Shown here in pieces: positions 29,616-38,559 of a stretch of 64,000 bases of DNA. The notes beneath the pieces are model-generated. The model ran no database searches, was not told the origin of the DNA, and was given only the letters and a program-made list of their open reading frames with translations. Source of the stretch: Afipia birgiae 34632. GTDB lineage: Bacteria; Pseudomonadota; Alphaproteobacteria; Rhizobiales; Xanthobacteraceae. Location of the stretch: positions 267,337 through 331,336 of the forward strand of contig NZ_HG326652.1 in the NCBI RefSeq assembly GCF_000308295.2, given 5' to 3'. A program made the position numbers and the translations under genes. Position 1 is the first letter of the stretch, and every line of letters begins with the position of its first letter.

Positions 29616-29883
29616 GGGAGGTCCGCCTGACAATTCGGTGTGGGAAGTGGCCGCATGTCTCAAAAATGCCACGGCCAGGGAAGCTTTCGCAGGGTGGATA
29701 GCATCGTGAAACCCTTGAGTCCAAGGGCATTACGGCCTTTCCGCCGTGAGTTTTCGCTTTGTGTGCATAGCTCGCGGTCAGCGTTGCGTGCGGCTCGTCC
29801 GGGTCGTAAATTTACCCGCCTAAATGCTTGCCGGTTCGCGGCTTTTCAAGCCGGGCCAGAGTCAAAAAGGCTGCCGCTCCGTG

Positions 29884-30213
29884 ATGACCGACCGCAGTGC
29901 CAACGGTTTTGCCAATCCAGAGCCTGCACCTGCCGGTGCGAGCGACATCGAACTCGCGACGCGGCGGCTGGCAGCGGCGCTCGATGCGCTTGAAAGTGCT
30001 GTGGAACGGCGGAGGGAGGCCGATCGAATCGACGACGACCTGGGCGCGCGGATTCAGGCGCTTGGCGCCGATCGTTCCCGTTTGGCCAACGAACTCGATG
30101 GAACGCTGGTGCGCTCCCGCGCGCTGGAGCGGACCAATCGAGAGATCGCGGAACGCCTCGACGTCGCCATCGACACCATCCGCTCGGTGATTGATTCGGG
30201 AGAATCCCCATGA
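29884..30213 (+). CDS. DUF4164 coiled-coil protein upstream of zapA
   Basis: About 109 residues, nearly all coiled coil (ELATRRLAAALDALESAV and on), of the DUF4164 type found next to zapA in many Hyphomicrobiales. It overlaps the zapA start by 4 nt (ATGA), so the two are translationally coupled. A cell-division partner of ZapA, like the coiled-coil ZapB of enterobacteria, is a reasonable inference; the sequence alone does not prove it. Confidence 0.75.
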   Translation: MTDRSANGFANPEPAPAGASDIELATRRLAAALDALESAVERRREADRIDDDLGARIQALGADRSRLANELDGTLVRSRALERTNREIAERLDVAIDTIRSVIDSGESP

Positions 30214-30593
30214 GCCACATCAACGTCACCATCAACGGCCGGCAATATCGCATGGCCTGCGAGGCCGGGCAGGAAAGCCGGCTGCTGCGGCTGGCGGAAA
30301 GCCTGGAGGCCCGTATCGCCAGTCTGCGCGGCAAGTTTGGCGAGATCGGCGACGGGCGTCTGACCGTGATGGCCGCGCTGACGGTTGCCGATGAACTGGT
30401 GGACGCCGGGCAGCGTATCCGCGCCCTCGAGGAAGAATTGAACGCCTTGCGCGACGTCCGCGTGGTCGCGGCGGACCGTGCCCGGGCCACGCAATCGGCC
30501 GTAGCCAATGCGCTGAATTCGGCGTCGGACCGGATAGAAAAGATGACACAGGCGCTGAATCGCCCGGCCCGCAACGGTATCGCCATTGGCTGA
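30210..30593 (+). CDS. zapA: Cell division protein ZapA
   Basis: FtsZ-ring stabiliser, 127 residues. It has the ZapA beta-beta-alpha head (HINVTINGRQYRMACEAGQE) with a following long helix (ESRLLRLAESLEARIASL and on) and a C-terminal coiled coil for dimer/tetramer assembly. The start overlaps the DUF4164 stop. Downstream lies a 269-bp gap with a candidate 6S RNA and then 5-FCL, an order also found in proteobacteria generally. Confidence 0.88.
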   Translation: MSHINVTINGRQYRMACEAGQESRLLRLAESLEARIASLRGKFGEIGDGRLTVMAALTVADELVDAGQRIRALEEELNALRDVRVVAADRARATQSAVANALNSASDRIEKMTQALNRPARNGIAIG

Positions 30594-30666
30594 CGATTGA
30601 TGGCAGCCGCTGGCGCTCCGCCGTGATCGTGACTACATTGGTCAGGCGAGGCTGCGTCGCGCGTCA

Positions 30667-30802
30667 GAAGCCATATATCCCCGGGGCCTTATCGATCCTT
30701 TAGGGAACTGTCCCTGGCCGGGTCCGTGGACCCGATCACATGGTGCCCACCTACTTTCGTAGGTGCTCCGGGATCGAGTGCTTCAACGGCCATCGTGGCT
30801 TC
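30667..30802 (+). ncRNA. ssrS: Candidate 6S RNA
   Basis: A structured non-coding stretch in the 269 bp between zapA and the 5-FCL gene, the classical position of ssrS. A closing stem can pair 30667-30673 with 30796-30802. An inner stem pairs 30692-30698 with 30771-30777. Internal hairpins lie at 30702-30715, 30719-30734 and 30748-30765. The exact ends and the 6S fold are not certain; the several inner hairpins differ from the single long hairpin of E. coli 6S. The position is the strongest support. Confidence 0.6.
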
Positions 30803-30862
30803 GCACTTTCTTTTTCGCCTCCGCCCCCTTTCGCGTAGGAGAGGTGACAAGGACTCCCGGCG

Positions 30863-31447
30863 GTGGATGGAAATCGGTTCCTCGCAAATCTGAAAGACGA
30901 TTTTCGGCGCGGCGCTCTCGCGCAGCGAGACGCGTTGAGCGTCGAAGCGCGCGCGGATGCCGCGGCTGCAATTGCACGGGCCTCGCTGCCGGTGGAGTTG
31001 CCGGCGACCGTTGCAGGCTATTCTCCGATCAACAGTGAACTCGATCCGTATCCATTGATGCATGCGCTTGCGGCCAGAGGCGCCATGCTGGCGCTGCCGG
31101 TCATCATCGCGCGCAATCAGGCGCTGATCTTTCGTGCATGGCAGCCTGACGAAGGCCTCGTGCGCGGGCCATTTGGAATTTTTCAGCCATCATCCGACGC
31201 GGATGAGGTTGATCCGGACATCGTGCTGGTGCCGCTCGCAGCCTTCGATCGCGCCGGTCATCGGATTGGCTATGGGCGTGGCTATTACGACCGCACCCTG
31301 CAGGACCTGCGTACCATCAAGAAAATAACCGTCATCGGCGTCGCGTTTGCAGTGCAGGAAATCGAGACGGTGCCGCGGCTTCCACACGACGAGCAGCTCG
31401 ATTGTGTGCTAACGGAACGCGAACTGATCGATCTGCGGAGTTTATGA
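30863..31447 (+). CDS. 5-formyltetrahydrofolate cyclo-ligase
   Basis: ATP-dependent conversion of 5-formyl-THF to methenyl-THF, 194 residues with a GTG start. It has the family segments VAGYSPINSELDP, GAMLALPVI, the phosphate/ATP loop DIVLVPLAAFDRAGHRIGYGRGYYDR (quoted in part: GYGRGYYDR) and the C-terminal VPRLPHDEQLD. The usual neighbour of 6S RNA. Its stop is 1 nt from the TTG start of the next gene. Confidence 0.92.
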   Translation: MDGNRFLANLKDDFRRGALAQRDALSVEARADAAAAIARASLPVELPATVAGYSPINSELDPYPLMHALAARGAMLALPVIIARNQALIFRAWQPDEGLVRGPFGIFQPSSDADEVDPDIVLVPLAAFDRAGHRIGYGRGYYDRTLQDLRTIKKITVIGVAFAVQEIETVPRLPHDEQLDCVLTERELIDLRSL

Positions 31448-31448
31448 A

Positions 31449-32267
31449 TTGCGTATCCTGTTTGTCGGCGACGTGGTGGGACGAAGCGGCCGGGTGGCCG
31501 TGAACGAGACTCTTCCGGGCCTGATCCGCGACTGGAAACTCGATCTGGTCGTCGTGAACGGCGAGAATGCCGCGGGTGGCTTCGGCATCACCGAAGCAAT
31601 TTATCATGAATTGCTGGAGGCCGGCGCGGACGCCGTCACACTTGGCAATCATTCGTGGGATCAGCGTGAGGCGCTGGTGTTCATCGAGCGTGCGCCGCGT
31701 CTGATCCGTCCGGCGAATTTTCCGCCGGGCACACCCGGCCGCGGCGCAGCGCTGATCGACACCAGGAACGGCAAGCGCGCATTGATCATCAACGGGATCG
31801 GCCGCGTCTTCATGCAGCCGTTCGACGATCCTTTCGCGATCATCGACCGCGAACTGAATGTGTGTCCGCTAGGCGAGGTCGCCGATGCGGTCGTTGTCGA
31901 CTTTCACGGCGAGGCGTCGAGCGAAAAACAGGCGATCGGCTATTTCTGCGACGGCCGCGCCAGTCTCGTGGTCGGCACGCACACCCATGTCCCGACGTCG
32001 GATCACCGCATCCTTCCCTCAGGTACGGCGTATATGACCGACGCGGGCATGACGGGAGATTATGAATCCATCATCGGGATGCAGCGCGATGAGCCGCTTG
32101 GGCGCTTTCAGCGCGGTTATCCGGCGGGACGCTTCGAGCCTGCGGAAGGTGCCGCGACCTTGAGCGGCGTCGCGGTCGAGACGGATGACACGACCGGCCT
32201 TGCAACGCGTGTGGCGGCTGTGCGGATCGGCCCATTGCTCGAACGTGCCGTGCCGGATTTTTGGTAG
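31449..32267 (+). CDS. YmdB-like metallophosphoesterase (TIGR00282 type)
   Basis: Dinuclear-metal phosphodiesterase, 272 residues, of the YmdB family; Bacillus YmdB hydrolyses 2',3'-cyclic nucleotides. Metal-binding motifs are GDVVGRSGR, VVNGENAAGG, GNHSWDQ, VDFHGEASSEK and VGTHTHVPTSDH. It starts with TTG 1 nt after the 5-FCL stop, so it depends on coupling with that gene. A dispersed repeat follows its stop. Confidence 0.9.
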   Translation: MRILFVGDVVGRSGRVAVNETLPGLIRDWKLDLVVVNGENAAGGFGITEAIYHELLEAGADAVTLGNHSWDQREALVFIERAPRLIRPANFPPGTPGRGAALIDTRNGKRALIINGIGRVFMQPFDDPFAIIDRELNVCPLGEVADAVVVDFHGEASSEKQAIGYFCDGRASLVVGTHTHVPTSDHRILPSGTAYMTDAGMTGDYESIIGMQRDEPLGRFQRGYPAGRFEPAEGAATLSGVAVETDDTTGLATRVAAVRIGPLLERAVPDFW

Positions 32268-32271
32268 CGTT

Positions 32272-32352
32272 CGTCATTGCGAGCGACGCGAAGCAACCCA
32301 GAGTGCCGGAAAGGGCTGGATTGCTTCGTCGCTGACGCTCCTCGCAATGACG
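32272..32352. repeat. Dispersed palindromic repeat, copy B
   Basis: CGTCATTGCGAGCGACGCG... pairs with ...GACGCTCCTCGCAATGACG as long imperfect inverted ends, with GGATTGCTTCGTCGC inside. It begins 4 bp after the YmdB-like stop and lies 29 bp before the end of the convergent chemoreceptor gene, where it may also act as a bidirectional 3' hairpin. Confidence 0.78.
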
Positions 32353-32381
32353 TTGCGGGATTTTGTTCCTTAGAGCTCAGC

Positions 32382-34133
32382 TCAAATCTTATACGCCGTT
32401 CTGAAGCCGCCCCAGTGGCGGCCTTTGACTCGGATCGGCACATCGATCTCGCGCATCATGATGGTGGTGCCGTTCCCCATGTCACGGGCATAGCTCTGGA
32501 TCAGATACGAACGGATGTTGCGGCCCGCGGCGAGTCCAGCGGGATCGTTGAAAATGCGCCGGTTGCGCGCGTTTGCAGTGTTCCAGGCGGTGTCGCCTGG
32601 GCGTTGCCGTTGCGAGTAGATCTTGTTGTGAACCGGCAGATAGCCGTTGCGGTCGATGACGGCGCAGAAGGCTGCCCGCGCATCTCGTGCGAGCATTGCT
32701 TCCTGGATCTCAGGCAGTGCGCGATCGGCCCAGTCGAGGAAGCGTGTGCGGTACTGCACCGGATCGGTACCTTCGATCTTGACGTAGTTTTCGTCGAACA
32801 GATCCTCGAGTGTGATATCGCCCTTTGCGACGGCATTCTCGAAAAGCTTCGTGATGGCATCGCCGGCTTCCATCGCCCGCGTCACGAACTCGGTGTTCTC
32901 GTCGTGAATGCTCCAGACCTTGTCTTCGATCCTGTCTTTGAGCGCTGCACGGGGCGACACGAATTCCGCCTGCGCGCCGCCGGCGGTCTGTCCGGTCACA
33001 CGGATGCTGCACACACCGATATCTTCCAGCGTTGCCTTCAGCACCTGATGCGAGGGGATTGAGGCCGCGCCCGCTCCGCCGATCAGGAGGCCATCGACAG
33101 AAATCTCGAACACCTCCGCCTTGATCGGAGCGGGGCCGCTCTCGATCTCGATCTGAAGACGGCAAGGCATGCGTTCCGCCTTGCGCTCTTCGTTTTCGTT
33201 CTGGCGCAACAGGACCGCGCAGCGCGTTTTCAGCTTTTCGGCAAACATCGTCACGGCCTTGCCGGCCTGCGCGACGCTCTCGCCGTGGGCTTCGGCCTCC
33301 CTGGCTGCGTTGTCGATCTCGGCGCTGCTGGTGCCGACCGAGGCGATGAACTGCGATGCAGATGCCGCGTTCTGCGTGATCTCGCCGGTGGTTTCGTTCT
33401 GCTCGGCCATCGCACCGTTGACGTGCGCGAACACCGGCTTGATCGCGTCGATAGCGGCGGAGATACGGTGCACCGCGTCGAACGACGTTGCGGCATCCAG
33501 TTGCAAGGCGTCGATCTTGGTCTTGATTTCCTCGGTCGCGTTCTGGGTCTGGACGGCGAGCGCCTTGACCTCGGAGGCGACGACCGCGAATCCGCGGCCC
33601 GCGGAACCGGCGCGAGCGGCCTCGATGGTGGAATTCAGCGCGAGCAGCGTGGTCTGCTTGGCGATGGTCGCGATCAGGTTAACGACATTGCCGATTGCTG
33701 CGGACGATTCGCGCAGCCGGTCGACATTGAGGCTGGCTTCGCGCGCCGCGGCGCTGGCTTCATCGGCGAGTTTGCTGGCGTCGCGGACCTGCGTGCCAAT
33801 GCCGTGTGCAGACTGGGTGAATTTTTCCGCCGCCTGCGAAAAGGTTTCTGCCGTGGCCTGTGCGCCGCTGGTGCGGTCGGTCAGGGCGTCGGCGCGGTGC
33901 CGGATCGCGGACAGGGTGGTTGCGGTGGATTGAGCGCCGCTGGCGACCGAATTCGCTGCGCGCTCGAGCTGGCGGATCATCGCCACCAGCTCAAGTTCCA
34001 GCAATTCAAGAATCTCGCGGGCCGAATCGTGATCGGAGGCCGCAACGGGCTCAGACGCCGTCACCGGCGCGTCGAGTGAAATATCCGGCTTGACCTGTTC
34101 TGGCAGCCGCTTCCGAAAAAGACCGAACGCCAT
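32382..34133 (-). CDS. Soluble methyl-accepting chemotaxis protein with internal PilZ domain
   Basis: Receptor-like protein of 583 residues with no membrane segment. The methyl-accepting signalling domain is near the N-terminus (about 45-310) with the hairpin tip IATIAKQTTLLALNSTIEAA and EAARAGSAGRGFAVVA. A PilZ-like domain follows (about 317-395), with RKAER (RxxxR) and EISVDG, close to the c-di-GMP motif [D/N]xSxxG but with E first. A C-terminal sensor-like domain (about 400-583; DRNGYLPVHNK, GFRTAYK) ends the protein. Signalling domain first and sensor last is unusual. No che genes are nearby. Confidence 0.85.
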   Translation of the reverse strand: MAFGLFRKRLPEQVKPDISLDAPVTASEPVAASDHDSAREILELLELELVAMIRQLERAANSVASGAQSTATTLSAIRHRADALTDRTSGAQATAETFSQAAEKFTQSAHGIGTQVRDASKLADEASAAAREASLNVDRLRESSAAIGNVVNLIATIAKQTTLLALNSTIEAARAGSAGRGFAVVASEVKALAVQTQNATEEIKTKIDALQLDAATSFDAVHRISAAIDAIKPVFAHVNGAMAEQNETTGEITQNAASASQFIASVGTSSAEIDNAAREAEAHGESVAQAGKAVTMFAEKLKTRCAVLLRQNENEERKAERMPCRLQIEIESGPAPIKAEVFEISVDGLLIGGAGAASIPSHQVLKATLEDIGVCSIRVTGQTAGGAQAEFVSPRAALKDRIEDKVWSIHDENTEFVTRAMEAGDAITKLFENAVAKGDITLEDLFDENYVKIEGTDPVQYRTRFLDWADRALPEIQEAMLARDARAAFCAVIDRNGYLPVHNKIYSQRQRPGDTAWNTANARNRRIFNDPAGLAAGRNIRSYLIQSYARDMGNGTTIMMREIDVPIRVKGRHWGGFRTAYKI

Positions 34134-34365
34134 GGAGGGGGCTCTAAAAACATGTGCAATAGGTAGGCATTATCGCACTCCGGCATGAAATCATGGTTAA
34201 CTTTTGCCGCGGCCAAGGCGGCCTGGGCGTATCGCCGTACCGAAAATCGGGCGTTCCGCCTTTAAATTTGGCCGTTCCCGGAATATAACGCCGCCCCGCC
34301 GGGCCGTTGCGTTAACAATGCCCCGGAATCACGTAACGCATCGCCGAACACCCGAGAGATTACCG

Positions 34366-35112
34366 ATGGCCGGTCATTCCCAATTCAAGAACATCATGCA
34401 CCGCAAGGGCAAACAGGACGCCATGCGGTCCAAGATGTTCGGCAAGCTCGCGCGTGAAATCACTGTCGCGGCGAAGCTGGGAACCCCGGACCCGGCGATG
34501 AATCCCCGCCTGCGGCTGGCGATCACGGCGGCGCGTGCGGAAAATGTGCCCAAGGACAATATCGAGCGCGCCATCAAGAAGGCGCTCGGCAATGAGGGCG
34601 AGAACTACGATGAGATCCGCTACGAGGGCTACGGTCCTGGCGGCGTGGCGGTGATCGTCGAGGCGCTGACCGATAACCGTAATCGCGCCGCGTCCGACAT
34701 CCGTTCCTACTTCACCAAGTCCGGCGGCAACCTCGGTGAAACCGGCTCGGTGTCCTTCATGTTCGATCGTGTCGGCGTGATCGAATACGACGCCAAGGTT
34801 GGGTCCGATGACGCCATGCTGGAAGCCGCGATCGAGGCCGGCGCCGACGATGTAGCGTCGAGCGCAGACGGCCATGAAGTCTTCGCGTCGCCGGAGACGT
34901 TCCGCGACGTGGCCAAGGCGCTGGAGGCGAAGTTCGGCGAAGCGCGCAAGGCCGCACTGGTGTGGAAGCCGCAGAACACCATCACGGTCGATGACGAGAC
35001 CGGCGAGAAACTGTTCAAGCTGCTCGACCTCCTGAACGAGCATGATGACGTCCAGCACGTCTATGCGAATTTCGAAGTATCGGACGCCCTCGCGGCCAAA
35101 ATGAGCGCGTAA
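34366..35112 (+). CDS. yebC: YebC/PmpR-family protein
   Basis: YebC family (248 residues), described as transcription regulators and, more recently, translation factors for stalled ribosomes. The start [18 protein letters not shown] is diagnostic; later motifs are [17 protein letters not shown] and GSVSFMFDR. The frame is open to 34204, but 34366 matches the family N-terminus. In related genomes yebC stands next to ruvC; here an IS element and mgtE lie between. Confidence 0.93.
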   Translation: MAGHSQFKNIMHRKGKQDAMRSKMFGKLAREITVAAKLGTPDPAMNPRLRLAITAARAENVPKDNIERAIKKALGNEGENYDEIRYEGYGPGGVAVIVEALTDNRNRAASDIRSYFTKSGGNLGETGSVSFMFDRVGVIEYDAKVGSDDAMLEAAIEAGADDVASSADGHEVFASPETFRDVAKALEAKFGEARKAALVWKPQNTITVDDETGEKLFKLLDLLNEHDDVQHVYANFEVSDALAAKMSA

Positions 35113-35276
35113 GGCCGACAGGGCCCATCCCTGAAGATTTTTTCTTGACGCCGTCCCGCTGAAGGATCATGTCAGCCGCGGGGGTGCGATCGCTCGCGTT
35201 CGGCGCCTATCACTGGAAACCAATCAACTATGCCAAGCGACAGTCCACGTATTTCGCCGACAACGGTCCCAGTGGT
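35113..35276. other. Intergenic DNA left of the IS element
   Basis: Spacer between yebC and the IS insertion. It contains a 16-codon frame (35230-35280) that ends exactly in the CTAG target site, with no ribosome site. Together with 36584-36635 it was probably one yebC-mgtE intergenic region that held the mgtE promoter. Confidence 0.4.
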
Positions 35277-35280
35277 CTAG

Positions 35281-36579
35281 CAGTCTGCTGAAAAACCTCG
35301 AAATAGAGAGTTTTCGTATTCTCGCCGGTCGTTCGGTCGTTGTTGGGGCGGCGCGGGTGGAGTTGGATGTAATTTTCTAGTCTGGTGTTGGGGTGTACCC
35401 TGACGCGGGGTGGCTAAGCGGCAAGCAGTTTGGGAATGCGGATCAGGTTATAGGCGATCAGATTGAGCAGGAAGTCGGCGGCGACGCGAGCGATGCCACG
35501 ATGTTTGGTCTTGCGCATGGTCCCATGCTGCTTGCCCCATCCGAAGATGCACTCGACCATCGCCCGGCGTGATTGCGACATGCCATATCCTGGATGCCGC
35601 GTGGTTCGTTCGTCGATGGCGCTGTTGCGGTTCTTGCCGGTTTTGGTGACGGCCTGGTTCTGTGTCACATGCGGCGTCACGCCGATGGCGCGAAGATTGG
35701 CGACATGATCGGCCGTATCGTACGCCTTGTCCTCACCGGCCGTGATGCGGCGGCCTGCGGCTTTGCGTCTCGCCTTCAGCATGGTCTCCGAAGCCCGGCG
35801 TTCGGCGGTGCCATTGGCATGCGTGACCCTGCCGGCCACCGCCAGCCCATGCCGGTTCTCCATGGTGGCGTGGCCCATATAGCAAAGCTTGGCCTCCCGT
35901 CCGGCTGCCTTGCGATAAAGCCTGCTGTCCGGGTCGCTGGTGCTCGCATGGGTGTCGTTCTTGCGCTTCTGGCCGTGGAAGTTGGCGCCATCATCATCGT
36001 CGCCGCTACCGTCCTTGGGGCGAAAGCTTTTCTGCGAAGCCCAGGCTTCGATCAGCGTTCCGTCCACCGAAAAATGCTCGTCCGACAGCAGCGGCTTGAC
36101 CTGCGGATGGTTCAGAAGCCTGGTCATGAACTTCGTGAACACATCGCCGTTCTGCAGCCGCTCCCGGTTCTTGGTGAAGGTGGTCGGGTCCCAGACCGGA
36201 TCGTCCGGCGACAGTCCCACGAACCAGCGGTACAAAAGATTGTAGTCCAGTTGCTCCATCAACTGGCGTTCCGAGCGGATGCCGTAGAACACCTGCAGCA
36301 GCAAGGCGCTCAGCAATTGCTCCGGAGGGATCGAAGGACGTCCCTCGCTGGCGTAGAGCCTCCCAAGGCTGCGGTTCAAATCACTCAAAACATCCCGGAC
36401 AAGTTCCCGCACCTTCCGCAGCGGATGGTTCGCCGGCACACGCTTATCCGGCGCGATGTACGAAAATAGGCCGCCCTGATCCGTAAACCTGCCCCGCATG
36501 ATCATCTCTCCGCCGATTCGAGATGATAAAAGTGAATCATCAAGCCTCCTCCGTGGCGAGGGGGTTCTTCAGCAGACTG
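35281..36579 (-). mobile_element. IS5-family insertion sequence, complete, 1299 bp
   Basis: Terminal inverted repeats match at 16 of 17 positions: CAGTCTGCTGAAAAACC (35281-35297) and, on the other strand, CAGTCTGCTGAAGAACC (36563-36579). A 4-bp direct repeat CTAG flanks them (35277-35280 and 36580-36583), the YTAR-type target duplication of the IS5 group. One intact transposase gene fills the element. Near-perfect ends and an open frame point to recent insertion, 56 bp upstream of mgtE. Confidence 0.92.
35414..36505 (-). CDS. IS5-family transposase (DDE)
   Basis: Transposase of 363 residues, full length. N-terminal DUF772-like helical domain (ANHPLRKVRELV, YGIRSERQLMEQLDYNLLYR quoted in part). 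Probable DDE residues are D148 in FSVDGTLIEAW, D259 in AGEDKAYD and E318 in MVECIFGWGK. It runs opposite to yebC and mgtE. The frame is intact, so the element may be active. Confidence 0.92.
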   Translation of the reverse strand: MIMRGRFTDQGGLFSYIAPDKRVPANHPLRKVRELVRDVLSDLNRSLGRLYASEGRPSIPPEQLLSALLLQVFYGIRSERQLMEQLDYNLLYRWFVGLSPDDPVWDPTTFTKNRERLQNGDVFTKFMTRLLNHPQVKPLLSDEHFSVDGTLIEAWASQKSFRPKDGSGDDDDGANFHGQKRKNDTHASTSDPDSRLYRKAAGREAKLCYMGHATMENRHGLAVAGRVTHANGTAERRASETMLKARRKAAGRRITAGEDKAYDTADHVANLRAIGVTPHVTQNQAVTKTGKNRNSAIDERTTRHPGYGMSQSRRAMVECIFGWGKQHGTMRKTKHRGIARVAADFLLNLIAYNLIRIPKLLAA

Positions 36580-36635
36580 CTAGAGCGCTCCGGCTCACCG
36601 ACCCTGCCGTTGCCGGCAGAACCCGAAGGTGAGCT

Positions 36636-38006
36636 ATGACTGATACCCATGCGCATGAAGGCGCTTTCAACGCGGCTGTTCTGGCCGCGAGCTTGATCGG
36701 CGAGCACGCCGCCGACACCGTCGAAATTCTCAACAAACTCGAGCCGTCCGACGCTGCTGACGTTATGCGGCTGTTGCCGCGAGAGACCGCGATTGAAATT
36801 CTCGACAAGCCCGAACTGGATTTCGGCGCGGAGATCATCAAGGCGCTTCCCCGTCATGTTGCAGCGCCTCTACTCGCAGGGATGTCCGCCGACATGGCGG
36901 CGGACATCGTGCAGCGGCTCGAGGAGTCCGCGAAAACGGAGCTGCTGGCCGGGCTCGATGACGCGTCCCGCGGGGCGATCGTCGGCCTGCTAGCCTATCC
37001 GGAGAACACCGCCGGCGCGATGATGACGACGGAGTTTGTCAGCGTGCCCAGCAACTGGAACGTCGAACAGACGCTTCAGCATATTCGCAAGGTCGAGCGG
37101 ACCCGCGAGACTGTTTATGCGATCTATCTGCTCGATCCCGTCACCCGGCGTCTCGTCGGCGCAGTGACCCTGCGCAGGCTGATCTCGGGTGAGCCATCGG
37201 CGAGCATTCTGACCCTCGCTCCAACCCACGCGCCGGTCACAACGCTTGCGCTGACCGATCGTGAGGAGGTGGCGCGTCTGATCACACGGCACGATCTGTT
37301 GGCAGTCCCGGTGATCGACAAGGCCGGGCATCTGCTCGGCATTGTCACGGTGGATGACATCATTGACGCCATCATCGAGGAGAGCACCGAGGACGTTCAG
37401 AAATTCGGCGGCATGTCCGCGACCGAAGAGCCGTACATGCAGATCGGGCTCCCGGGCATGATCCGCAAACGCGGCGGCTGGCTGTCCATCCTCTTTGTCA
37501 GCGAGATGCTGACGGCGAGCGTCATGCAGCATTTCGAGGGTGAGCTGGAAAAAGCCCTGGTGCTGACCCTCTTCATTCCCCTGATCATGAGTTCGGGCGG
37601 CAATTCGGGTTCTCAGGCGACCTCGCTGCTGATTCGGTCCCTCGCGCTGCGCGATGTGAAACTTGCAGACTGGTGGCGGGTGATGCTGCGCGAACTGCCA
37701 ACCGGCCTGATTCTCGGGGGATTGCTCGGCGTCATCGGCATGGCGCGGGTCGTGATGTGGCAGAAGCTTGGTATCTATGACTACGGCGAGCACTGGGTGC
37801 TGGTGGGATTGACGGTGGCCGCAGCGCTGGTCGGCGTCGTGACCTTCGGTTCCGTGGCGGGATCAATGCTTCCGTTTGCCCTGCAAAGGGTAGGCTTCGA
37901 TCCGGCCAGCGCGTCAGCACCTTTTGTGGCGACTCTCGTCGATGTCACCGGGCTGATGATCTATTTCAGCGCGGCGTTGCTGATCCTGCGCGGCACCTTG
38001 TTGTGA
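36636..38006 (+). CDS. mgtE: Magnesium transporter MgtE
   Basis: Mg2+ channel/transporter of 456 residues. N-terminal superhelical domain (about 20-130, LLPRETAIEILDKPELD), paired CBS domains (about 140-255, VIDKAGHLLGIVTVDDIID quoted in part) that sense Mg2+, and five membrane helices (about 285-456) with the pore signature MSSGGNSGSQAT. Ribosome site AGGTGAG before the ATG. The IS5 element inserted 56 bp upstream may have separated the gene from its promoter. Confidence 0.93.
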   Translation: MTDTHAHEGAFNAAVLAASLIGEHAADTVEILNKLEPSDAADVMRLLPRETAIEILDKPELDFGAEIIKALPRHVAAPLLAGMSADMAADIVQRLEESAKTELLAGLDDASRGAIVGLLAYPENTAGAMMTTEFVSVPSNWNVEQTLQHIRKVERTRETVYAIYLLDPVTRRLVGAVTLRRLISGEPSASILTLAPTHAPVTTLALTDREEVARLITRHDLLAVPVIDKAGHLLGIVTVDDIIDAIIEESTEDVQKFGGMSATEEPYMQIGLPGMIRKRGGWLSILFVSEMLTASVMQHFEGELEKALVLTLFIPLIMSSGGNSGSQATSLLIRSLALRDVKLADWWRVMLRELPTGLILGGLLGVIGMARVVMWQKLGIYDYGEHWVLVGLTVAAALVGVVTFGSVAGSMLPFALQRVGFDPASASAPFVATLVDVTGLMIYFSAALLILRGTLL

Positions 38007-38043
38007 CCCGGACGCCTGAACCGGATTCGAGTAGGATGCCGGC

Positions 38044-38559
38044 ATGACATCGAGCGCGATTCGCATTCTCGGGATCGACCCCGGTCTCCGCCGGACCGGC
38101 TGGGGCGTGATCGACATCGACGGCAACCGGCTGATCTATGTCGGCTGCGGTTCGGTCGAATCCCGCGAAGCCGCGCCGCTGGCGGAGCGCCTGCTGGCGA
38201 TCCATGAAGGGCTTGCCCGGGTGCTTGGCGACTTCAGGCCGCTGGAAGCCGCCGTGGAGCAGACGTTCGTCAACAGGGACGGGGCGTCGACCCTGAAGCT
38301 CGGCCAGGCACGGGGCGTTGCCATGCTGGCGCCAGCGATGTTCGGCATTTCGGTCGCGGAATATGCGCCCAACCAGGTGAAGAAGACCGTGGTCGGAGCG
38401 GGGCATGCCGACAAGAACCAGATCCGCGTCATGCTCGGCGTGCTGCTGCCGAAGGCCGATCCGAAAACACCGGATGCCGCCGATGCGCTGGCGATTGCAA
38501 TCACCCATGCTCACCACCGCCAGAGCGCGATGCTGAAATTGAGAGTCGCCGGCGTATGA
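38044..38559 (+). CDS. ruvC: Holliday junction resolvase RuvC
   Basis: Endonuclease that cuts Holliday junctions, 171 residues. The four catalytic acids are in place: D12 in [14 protein letters not shown]72 in AVEQTF, and D144 and D147 in [11 protein letters not shown]. It overlaps ruvA by 4 nt and leads the ruvC-ruvA-membrane protein-ruvB operon, 38 bp after mgtE. Confidence 0.95.
   Translation: MTSSAIRILGIDPGLRRTGWGVIDIDGNRLIYVGCGSVESREAAPLAERLLAIHEGLARVLGDFRPLEAAVEQTFVNRDGASTLKLGQARGVAMLAPAMFGISVAEYAPNQVKKTVVGAGHADKNQIRVMLGVLLPKADPKTPDAADALAIAITHAHHRQSAMLKLRVAGV

Noticed and set aside
35230-35280. Sixteen-codon frame ending in the IS target site
   Set aside because: No ribosome site and no recognisable sequence; the stop is the same with or without the IS, so nothing was interrupted.
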